Assembly: GCA_007130265.1 (NCBI GenBank)
Contig: SLST01000444.1
Span: forward strand, 1 to 6,430
Direction of reading: 5' to 3'
From: Spirochaetales bacterium
GTDB taxonomy: Bacteria; Spirochaetota; Spirochaetia; DSM-27196; SLST01
DNA length: 6,430 bases
Part shown: in pieces, positions 1 through 5,198 of the stretch
How the letters are laid out: every line of letters begins with the position of its first letter
Position numbering within the stretch: the stretch's first letter is position 1
Notes under the pieces: generated by a model
Database searches by the model: none
What the model was told of the DNA's origin: nothing
Seen by the model: only the letters and a program-made list of their open reading frames with translations
Made by a program: the position numbers and the translations under genes

Positions 1-162
1 AGACGGGCAGTGGTTGCGCTGGCTCGTCCCGAACGCGATCTCCGGGACGAACCGTCCGCAGTGGACGCAGGTGAACCCGGCGTCGGCCCGGCCGGCGGGA
101 TCGGCATCCCAGGCGGGCCGTTCGCTGCGCGAACCGCGGGTGCCTCGTTTTGGTCTGCTCAT
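1..162 (-). CDS. RNHCP-domain zinc-binding protein, 3' end outside window
   Basis: Only the first 54 codons are present; the gene runs off the left edge. The visible protein has a basic N-terminus (MSRPKRGTRG), then FTCVHCGRF at residues 30-38, then QRNHCPS at 48-54. The Cys-x2-Cys pair (C32, C35) followed by the RNHCP signature (C52) is diagnostic of the RNHCP family (PF12647), small bacterial proteins of unknown function that probably bind zinc through these cysteines. The family motif normally continues with a second Cys and a W/H-containing segment, which would lie beyond base 1. The start ATG (162-160) overlaps the rsgA stop codon in the arrangement ATGA, so the two are very probably one transcript and translationally coupled. 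A role tied to ribosome or RNA metabolism is only inferred from that neighbour. Family call is firm; function is unknown. Confidence 0.85.
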   Translation of the reverse strand, partial: MSRPKRGTRGSRSERPAWDADPAGRADAGFTCVHCGRFVPEIAFGTSQRNHCPS

Positions 163-1256
163 CCGCCTCTGCTCCTGCGTCGCATTCTCGACGCCCGTGC
201 GACCCGGCGAGCCGTCAGGCGCTCCTGCTTCTCCCGGCGCTCGGCCGAGACCTGATGCTCGTTCTGCAGCTCGAGGTAGCTCAGGTACCGTTCCTGTGTG
301 ATGCGGCCGGCTCGCACTGCCGCGCGGACCGCGCACCCCGGCTCGTCTTCGTGTTGGCAATCAGAGAAGCGACAGTCGGAGGCTATCGCCTCGATCTCCA
401 CGAAGGCCGCGCCGAGCCGGTCGGTCGCGTCGGCCTCCGCCCAGAGTTGCACTTCGCGCATGCCCGGGGTGTCGATCAGGAGTCCGCCTCCAGGCAGCGC
501 GTACACGCGTCGGCCCGTGGTCGTGTGGCGCCCCCTGCCGTCGATCTCCCGGACGCTCGATGTTCGTATTTCGAGCCCGGTGAGTGTGCCGATGAGCGTC
601 GACTTACCGCTTCCTGACGATCCGATGAGGACTGCAGTTGACCCGCGAGGAATGCGCTTGCGAACGCACTCGATCCCCGCGCCCGTGCGAGCCGAGATCA
701 TGCATATGTCGCCTCCCGGCAGCTCGGCCTCAATGGTCCCCCTCACGGCGGCCGAGTCCCGAATCAGATCGCACTTGTTGAGTACGACAAGCGGGCGCAC
801 TCGCGGGTCGAGCGTAGCGATGAACCGTTCGATCCTCCGGACGCTGAAGTCGTTGAGCTCTGTGCGCTCAGAAGCGTCCCGGGCGGCCGCCGGCGGTGCG
901 GTCGTAACGATGAGCGCGAGATCGACGTTCGCGCACACCACCTGCGCCGCGGTACGCTTTCCCGCCTCCATCCGCTCGAAGGTCGACCGCCGCGGGATGA
1001 CCGACCGAACGGTCGTCCGTTGCTCCGAGTCGAGCGCGACGTAGTCACCCACCGCGGGAACCGGCTGTGAACCGAGCTCGATGAGGTAGGCGAGACGGCC
1101 GGAGGGCCGTGCGTACGTCAGGCCCTGCGGCGATACGATCTCAAGGATCGGCCCGTCCTGCGCGACGACCCGGCCGAGCACCGCGTCGGCCCTGGTGGTC
1201 TTCTTGATTTCGTCGATGTGAGGGTCGCCGGTGATGTCGTTCCATTCGATTTTCAT
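159..1256 (-). CDS. rsgA: Ribosome small-subunit-dependent GTPase RsgA
   Basis: RsgA (YjeQ/YloQ) is a cytosolic GTPase that docks on late 30S subunit precursors, checks the decoding centre and releases assembly factors on GTP hydrolysis. The 365-residue product has the usual layout and length. An OB-fold region spans about residues 24-110. The GTPase motifs come in circularly permuted order: G4 NKCD (160-163), G5 ISARTG (187-192), P-loop GSSGSGKST (212-220), a Thr-rich switch I RHTTTGRR (244-251), and G3 DTPG (262-265). The C-terminal zinc site follows: C295-x4-C300-x-H302-x5-C308. The tail after about residue 340 is strongly Arg/Lys-rich, suiting rRNA contact. I chose the ATG at 1256-1254. 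Two in-frame ATGs at 1325 and 1322 would add 22-23 residues, and neither choice has a clear Shine-Dalgarno sequence. Longer extensions would run into the divergent amidase gene. The stop overlaps the RNHCP start. Confidence 0.96.
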   Translation of the reverse strand: MKIEWNDITGDPHIDEIKKTTRADAVLGRVVAQDGPILEIVSPQGLTYARPSGRLAYLIELGSQPVPAVGDYVALDSEQRTTVRSVIPRRSTFERMEAGKRTAAQVVCANVDLALIVTTAPPAAARDASERTELNDFSVRRIERFIATLDPRVRPLVVLNKCDLIRDSAAVRGTIEAELPGGDICMISARTGAGIECVRKRIPRGSTAVLIGSSGSGKSTLIGTLTGLEIRTSSVREIDGRGRHTTTGRRVYALPGGGLLIDTPGMREVQLWAEADATDRLGAAFVEIEAIASDCRFSDCQHEDEPGCAVRAAVRAGRITQERYLSYLELQNEHQVSAERREKQERLTARRVARASRMRRRSRGG

Positions 1257-1330
1257 GCTGCCGATCAGAGTGCCAAAGCTACCACCTCGGACGGGCTTGC
1301 GCAAGGGCGCCCGGCGCTCCATCATGGGAC
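1257..1330. promoter_or_regulatory. Divergent intergenic region rsgA / NTAQ1-like gene
   Basis: These 74 bases separate two divergent start codons and must carry both promoters unless these lie inside the opposite gene. A perfect 10-base palindrome, CTTGCGCAAG, sits at 1296-1305 and is a possible operator core, but a palindrome this short is not rare in GC-rich DNA. Neither start has a convincing Shine-Dalgarno sequence; the amidase ATG is preceded only by GGGAC. I see no convincing -35/-10 pair on either strand. Confidence 0.35.
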
Positions 1331-1885
1331 ATGGCTGCGGAGTACGAACAATCGCGGAAGCACGAGTGGGCGCGCGACGCGTACGCCGCCTGCTACTGCG
1401 AGGAGAACATCTGGCAACTTGCCCGGCGGCGCTCGCTTCCGGGCAGCCGCGGCGGCGCGGTCGTGTTGATCTCGAACCCGGATCGGCGAGTTGCGCTCGG
1501 TGCCCAACGCACCGGCTGCGGCGAGCTGCGGGTGACCGTCTGGGACTATCACGTCGTCTATGTGGAAGCCGGCGAAGTGTACGATCCTGACAGCACGCTC
1601 GCCGCGCCCGCTCCGGTGCGGGCGTACGTCGCCGCGACCTTCCCCGCTGCAGTTGCCGCACCCGGCAGTCCGTACCGCCCGGTTTTCTCCGTGCTTTCAG
1701 CTGACTCGTATCTCGAGGTTTTCAGCTCGAACCGCGAGCACATGCGCGACGCCGCCGGGGGCTACCTTGCGCCGCCCCCGCCGTGGCCGGCCATCTACCG
1801 TCCGGAGCTCGGAAACACGCTCTTCGCGCTGGTGGACGGGTCGCACGAGGCGGTCGCCTATGCCGGATATCGTTTTCCCGGTTGA
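1331..1885 (+). CDS. NTAQ1: Protein N-terminal glutamine amidohydrolase (NTAQ1/WDYHV family)
   Basis: Enzymes of this family (PF09764) deamidate an N-terminal Gln of proteins to Glu, a step known from the eukaryotic N-degron pathway. The 184-residue product is close to the 205 residues of human NTAQ1 and matches family blocks recalled from memory. ACYCEENIW (residues 20-28) carries the catalytic Cys at C23 (human C28). WDYHVV (71-76) carries H74 (human H81). YDPD (84-87) carries D85 (human D97). ADSYLEVF (124-131), REHMRD (135-140) and the Pro-rich APPPPWP (147-153) match the human ADSYL, SHMKD and PPPPYP segments. All three catalytic residues are therefore present. There is no signal peptide or membrane segment, so it should be cytosolic. 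It stands alone on the plus strand, divergent from rsgA and convergent with the zinc-ribbon gene. In bacteria the Glu product could feed Bpt leucyl-transfer and ClpS, but no such gene is visible here. Family call is strong; physiological role is inferred. Confidence 0.93.
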   Translation: MAAEYEQSRKHEWARDAYAACYCEENIWQLARRRSLPGSRGGAVVLISNPDRRVALGAQRTGCGELRVTVWDYHVVYVEAGEVYDPDSTLAAPAPVRAYVAATFPAAVAAPGSPYRPVFSVLSADSYLEVFSSNREHMRDAAGGYLAPPPPWPAIYRPELGNTLFALVDGSHEAVAYAGYRFPG

Positions 1886-1897
1886 AGACGGAGTTCC

Positions 1898-2743
1898 CTA
1901 CGTGTCGCAGAACGGGCAGCCGTGACCGCGTGCGGTGCGGTCGCGGACCGCAGCGTGCCACTCGTGTCCCTTCGAGCAGACCCACCACACCATACGTTTC
2001 GAGACCGTGGAGACGTCGTGCGGAGTGAGCTCGCCGTTTCGCTCCTTGTGCCACTGTCGCGAAAGACCTCGCTCGTTGATGGCGAGCGAGCGTTCCTTCG
2101 TTACGCGCCGACCGCTGCAGTAGGGGCATCCCGTCCCAAGGTGCGATCGGCTGTTGATCGTTGCCCGCCACTGGTGTCCGTGCGGACAGCGCCACCACAC
2201 CTTGTGCGCTGCCGCCGGAAAGACCCTCTCCGGTCTCAATGGACGATTTCTCGTGGGGTGCCACTCGCCGGCGAGATCAGGGCGCAGCGCCGCGAGGTTG
2301 TTATCCTCGCCAAGGCGCCGGTGGGCGCAATAGGGGCATCCGTTCCCCGCGGTTCGCTCGTGAACCGGGGCCTGCCACTCGTGTCCCTTTCTGCATCGCC
2401 ACCAGACGCGTTTTTTCGAGCCACGCGTGACGTCACGCGGCGTCAGCTCCCCGTTCCGCTCAGGATGCCACTCCCGCGCGACCCGCGGGAAGAGCTTCCG
2501 CAGTGAGTTATCGCGGCCCACCCGCTTATTGCTGCAGTAGGGGCACCCGTTCCCTCCAAGCGTCCGGCTGTAGACCGGGGCCTCCCACTCGTGTCCATGG
2601 GCGCATCGCCACCAGACGGTCTTGCCGGAAGCTCGGGCGACGTCTCGCGCGGTCAGGCCGCGGTTTTTCGTCGGGTGCCATTCACGTGCGACTGCACGAT
2701 GTCGTGCGGCCAGCGACTGTGGAGCATTCGAGGCTCGGGCCAT
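1898..2743 (-). CDS. Protein of four tandem zinc-ribbon repeats (DUF4379-like)
   Basis: The 281-residue protein is almost entirely four copies of a module of about 70 residues. Each copy has an EWHP..N..LTP..V segment (QWHK in the last copy), then VWW.C..GH.W, then GCPYC or GCPFC. The putative zinc ligands are C47/C67/C70, C117/C136/C139, C186/C206/C209 and C256/C276/C279, each with a conserved GH four to five residues after the first Cys (H51, H121, H190, H260). This matches the probable zinc-ribbon domain DUF4379 (PF14311), whose function is not established. In some proteins the domain accompanies nuclease-like domains, but here the chain stops two residues after the last Cys (CDT, then TAG) and no other domain is present. 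The product is basic and lacks a signal peptide, so nucleic-acid or protein binding is plausible. The ATG at 2743 is the only ATG or GTG start before an upstream stop (2764-2762); no Shine-Dalgarno is evident. It lies 45 bases downstream of the MDR gene on the same strand, so co-transcription is likely. Confidence 0.85.
   Translation of the reverse strand: MARASNAPQSLAARHRAVAREWHPTKNRGLTARDVARASGKTVWWRCAHGHEWEAPVYSRTLGGNGCPYCSNKRVGRDNSLRKLFPRVAREWHPERNGELTPRDVTRGSKKRVWWRCRKGHEWQAPVHERTAGNGCPYCAHRRLGEDNNLAALRPDLAGEWHPTRNRPLRPERVFPAAAHKVWWRCPHGHQWRATINSRSHLGTGCPYCSGRRVTKERSLAINERGLSRQWHKERNGELTPHDVSTVSKRMVWWVCSKGHEWHAAVRDRTARGHGCPFCDT
1901..2716 (-). repeat. Four tandem coding repeats of about 190-210 bp (zinc-ribbon units)
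   Basis: In reading order the units span 2716-2507, 2506-2300, 2299-2090 and 2089-1901, coding for residues 10-79, 80-148, 149-218 and 219-281. The first cysteines of successive units are 70, 69 and 70 residues apart. At DNA level the best-conserved stretch is the CPYC segment, seen on the plus strand as near-identical copies of GCAGTAGGGGCA at 2115-2126 and 2533-2544, and GCAATAGGGGCA at 2327-2338. The units have diverged mainly at the base level while keeping zinc ligands and tryptophans, pointing to old internal duplication under protein-level selection. Confidence 0.85.
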
Positions 2744-2788
2744 GCTTTGTAGTACCAGCTTTCACCCGTTCTGTCGAGACCGACGTGA

Positions 2789-3814
2789 CTACGTCGTGAG
2801 GATGACCTTGCCGAGATTCTTCCGTTCCTCGAGCATCCGATGAGCATCGCCGGCCTCCTCGAACGGCACTTCCGCCGCGATGACCGGTCGGATGTCACCG
2901 CGGGCCCAGCCTGCGATGATCGCGTCTCCCACGTCGCGGAGTCGGTCGATCTCGCTCCACAGATGCCCCAGGTTGAGCCCCGCGACCGACCAGTTGTGGT
3001 TGAGCAGCGTGAGAAAGCTCGGGCGCGGCATCGACAGCACCGATCGCAGCGTGCGCAGTATCGAGCGTCGACCGCTGCGTACCGGCTCGCTCAGACCGAA
3101 TGCGACGAGGCGGCCGAGTGGCGCGAGCACCTTGAGGTCGAGCGCGAGGTTCCTGCCGCCCACCGGGTCGATGATCACGTGCACGCCCGCTCCTTCGGTC
3201 GCAGTGGTGACTCGTTCGACCCAGTCCTCGGTGCCGTAGTCAAAGAGGTGCTCCGCGCCGAGCACCTTCAGCTGATCGTGTTTCCATGCCGACGCGGTAC
3301 CGAAGATCGTCGCCCCGATCGCCCGGCTGAGCTGGATCGCGGCGATCCCGACGCCGCCTCCGGCGTTGTGAACGAGGATCCGCTCGCCGGGCACCAGGTT
3401 TCCGAACCGTTCGACCGCGAGGGCGGCCGTGAAGTAGTTTACCGGAAGCGCAGCGGCTTCCGCGAAACTCATCTCGCGGGGCAGCGCAAAGACCTGGTTG
3501 ATCGGGACGCAGACCCGGCTCGCGTAGCCGCCGAACCGTGTGAGCGCGAACACGCGCGTCCCCTTCGGCAGCGGATCGCCCGCGAACTCTCCCGGTCCCG
3601 TTTCAGCGACGGTGCCCGCGACCTCGTAGCCAACGACGCAGGGGATCGGCGGGGCATCTGGGTACATGCCCATGCGGGCGAGGACGTCCGCGAAGTTGAC
3701 CCCCGCCGCGTGCACGTCAATCGCGACTTCGCCGGGCCCGGGAATCGGATCGTCGGCCTCTCGGATCTCAAGGACTTCGGGTCTGCCTGCTCTCGTAATC
3801 CAGATCTGTTTCAT
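2789..3814 (-). CDS. VAT1/quinone-oxidoreductase-like MDR family NAD(P)H oxidoreductase
   Basis: This 341-residue protein is a medium-chain dehydrogenase/reductase of the quinone oxidoreductase (COG0604) branch. The N-terminal GroES-like domain (about 1-125) contains GEVAIDVHAAGVNFADVLAR (28-47) and VVGYEVAGTV (60-69). The Rossmann domain (about 126-265) contains the nucleotide-binding AGGGVG (151-156) and IIDPVGG (214-220). The final part (SVAGLNLGHLW, 276-286; PFEEAGDAHRMLE, 327-339 region; NLGKVIL near the end) resembles the VAT-1 subgroup. The structural-zinc cysteine cluster of alcohol dehydrogenases is absent, as expected for zinc-independent members that use NADPH to reduce quinones or enones. 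The substrate cannot be told from sequence. The ATG at 3814 is preceded by GGAG with only two bases of spacing. The gene diverges from the MFS transporter and precedes the zinc-ribbon gene by 45 bases on the same strand. Confidence 0.9.
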   Translation of the reverse strand: MKQIWITRAGRPEVLEIREADDPIPGPGEVAIDVHAAGVNFADVLARMGMYPDAPPIPCVVGYEVAGTVAETGPGEFAGDPLPKGTRVFALTRFGGYASRVCVPINQVFALPREMSFAEAAALPVNYFTAALAVERFGNLVPGERILVHNAGGGVGIAAIQLSRAIGATIFGTASAWKHDQLKVLGAEHLFDYGTEDWVERVTTATEGAGVHVIIDPVGGRNLALDLKVLAPLGRLVAFGLSEPVRSGRRSILRTLRSVLSMPRPSFLTLLNHNWSVAGLNLGHLWSEIDRLRDVGDAIIAGWARGDIRPVIAAEVPFEEAGDAHRMLEERKNLGKVILTT

Positions 3815-3849
3815 CGCTCCATCATACGGTATATTTGCCTCTCATTCAC
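3815..3849. promoter_or_regulatory. Short divergent promoter region, MDR gene / MFS gene
   Basis: Only 35 bases separate the two start codons, and this stretch is distinctly more AT-rich than its surroundings. On the plus strand TATATT at 3830-3835 is a plausible -10 element for the transporter. A start about seven bases later would leave a leader of under ten bases, which fits the absence of a Shine-Dalgarno sequence before the ATG at 3850. On the minus strand TATGAT (3826-3821) resembles a -10 box but lies too close to the MDR ATG to leave a leader containing its GGAG. No good -35 element was found for either gene. Confidence 0.3.
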
Positions 3850-5121
3850 ATGAGTACTCGACGCCGGCACCCTCTCATTGAGTCACTGCTCGAAGCCCGC
3901 GGCAATCCACGCGCCTGCATGTACACCGAACCGATGTGGGGAATACCCTTCAACCTCTACGCGCCATTCGCGTCGGTCTATATGCTCGCGCTCGGGGTCA
4001 GCGAACGATCGATCGGGCTGATCGCAACGGTGGGCCTTACGCTTCAGATCATCACGTCGATCCTCGGCGGACCAATCACCGACAGGCTCGGTCGCAAGCG
4101 CGCGACGCTCATCTTCGACGTGCTTTCGTGGAGCATCCCGACGCTGCTCTGGGCGCTCGCGCGCGACGAGACATGGTTCTACCTCGCCGCGATCGTCAAC
4201 TCCATGCTGCGGATCACGATGACCTCCTGGACTTGTCTCTTCATCGAAGACGCGCCGAAGCACCGCATCGTGCATTTCTGGACATGGGTCCATATTGCCG
4301 GCATCGTGGCCGGCGTCGTCTCGCCGCTCGCCGGTCTCCTGATCGACCGGTTCGAGCTCATCCCCATGATGCGGATCTTCTACTTCATCACCTTCGTCTC
4401 GATGACGTCGAAGTTCGTGATTCTCAACATCTACGCGACTGAGACGAGCCAGGGTGAGGTCAGGCTTCGCGAGACGGCCGACGACTCGATCCTCTCGCTC
4501 GCCGGCGACCTGATCCGCGATGTTCCGCGTATCTTCCGGTCGCCGGGGACGCTCGTCGCGATCGTCCTGCTCGCCGTGCACGCGATCTACATCACGATCC
4601 GCGGGACCTTCTTTGCCGTTCTGCTCGCCGAGGGGTTGGCATTCTCCGCCGCGGAGATAGGCCTCTTCCCGGCGCTGCGGTCGGTCATCATCCTCGGGGT
4701 CTTCTTCCTCGTCGTGCCGCGACTCGACCAGGAGCGCCACGTCGGGTATCTCCTGCTCGGTCTCACGGTGACGATCGTGTCGCTCGTGATCCTCGTACTT
4801 GCGCCGGTCCGCGGGATCGCGGTGGTCGCCTTGGCCACCGTCGTAGAGGCGGTGGGGGCGGGGCTCCTCGCTCCCTATCTCGAGGGTTTCGTCACCGCGA
4901 TTGTCGACCCGCACCATCGCGCGCGTATCCTCGCGGTCGCCAACACCTTCGTCCTCGCGATCGCCTCACCCTTCGGTTGGATTGCCGGCATGCTCAGCGA
5001 GGCGGCGAAGGGGCTCCCCTTCGTTCTCGCCGCGTTGGTCCTCCTGATAGGCGCAGTGATTGCGGTCGCGCTCAACCCCGAACGGCGACGCGGAGCGGAA
5101 CCGTCGTTGACAGATCGGTGA
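3850..5121 (+). CDS. MFS-type membrane transporter
   Basis: The 423-residue product is a polytopic inner-membrane protein with about 12 hydrophobic segments (for example near residues 32-50, 54-74, 88-103, 138-163, 226-250, 271-289, 299-318, 321-345, 365-381 and 390-408). The MFS motif A is clear in the loop after the second segment: GGPITDRLGRKR (73-84). A hydrophilic central loop (about 187-222, rich in Glu, Arg and Asp) separates the two six-helix halves, as usual in the superfamily. The N-terminal region has NLYAPFASVYMLALGV (35-50), a pattern I associate with uncharacterised bacterial MFS proteins. Substrate is unknown; drug or metabolite efflux is the common default but is not shown here. 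I prefer the ATG at 3850; an in-frame TTG at 3835 would add five residues. No Shine-Dalgarno sequence precedes either. It diverges from the MDR gene and converges on the lipoyl-KAS III gene. Confidence 0.88.
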   Translation: MSTRRRHPLIESLLEARGNPRACMYTEPMWGIPFNLYAPFASVYMLALGVSERSIGLIATVGLTLQIITSILGGPITDRLGRKRATLIFDVLSWSIPTLLWALARDETWFYLAAIVNSMLRITMTSWTCLFIEDAPKHRIVHFWTWVHIAGIVAGVVSPLAGLLIDRFELIPMMRIFYFITFVSMTSKFVILNIYATETSQGEVRLRETADDSILSLAGDLIRDVPRIFRSPGTLVAIVLLAVHAIYITIRGTFFAVLLAEGLAFSAAEIGLFPALRSVIILGVFFLVVPRLDQERHVGYLLLGLTVTIVSLVILVLAPVRGIAVVALATVVEAVGAGLLAPYLEGFVTAIVDPHHRARILAVANTFVLAIASPFGWIAGMLSEAAKGLPFVLAALVLLIGAVIAVALNPERRRGAEPSLTDR

Positions 5122-5198
5122 GCACTGATGTCGACCATGTGATCGATAAACGAGTACCCCGCACAGGGGTCGAATACCACCGGACGGCACGCTCGTTC

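Noticed and set aside
1257..1661. N-terminal extension of rsgA by 135 codons
   Set aside because: It would lie mostly antisense to the conserved amidase gene, is Arg-rich without a domain, and makes RsgA far longer than the family.
2115..2544. Recurrent GCAGTAGGGGCA-like copies as a CRISPR or intergenic repeat
   Set aside because: They fall at the same codons of each zinc-ribbon unit (the CPYC segment), spaced about 210 bases apart inside one gene, so the protein repeat explains them.
2782..2795. Hairpin GACGT-gact-ACGTC over the MDR stop codon as a terminator
   Set aside because: Five pairs, overlaps coding sequence and lacks a T-tract; equally likely by chance.
2840..3853. Plus-strand open frame of 337 codons opposite the MDR gene
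   Set aside because: It lies antisense to a clearly recognisable MDR enzyme, has low-complexity charged composition with no motif, and is typical of long antisense frames in GC-rich DNA.
3883..4917. Minus-strand open frame of 344 codons opposite the MFS gene
   Set aside because: It is extremely rich in Arg, Asp, Glu and His, the mirror of hydrophobic transmembrane codons on the other strand, with no family features.
5156..5170. Hairpin ACCCC-gcaca-GGGGT between the convergent MFS and KAS III genes as a bidirectional terminator
   Set aside because: The stem is only five pairs and there is no T-run on either strand, so it is too weak to call although its position is suitable.
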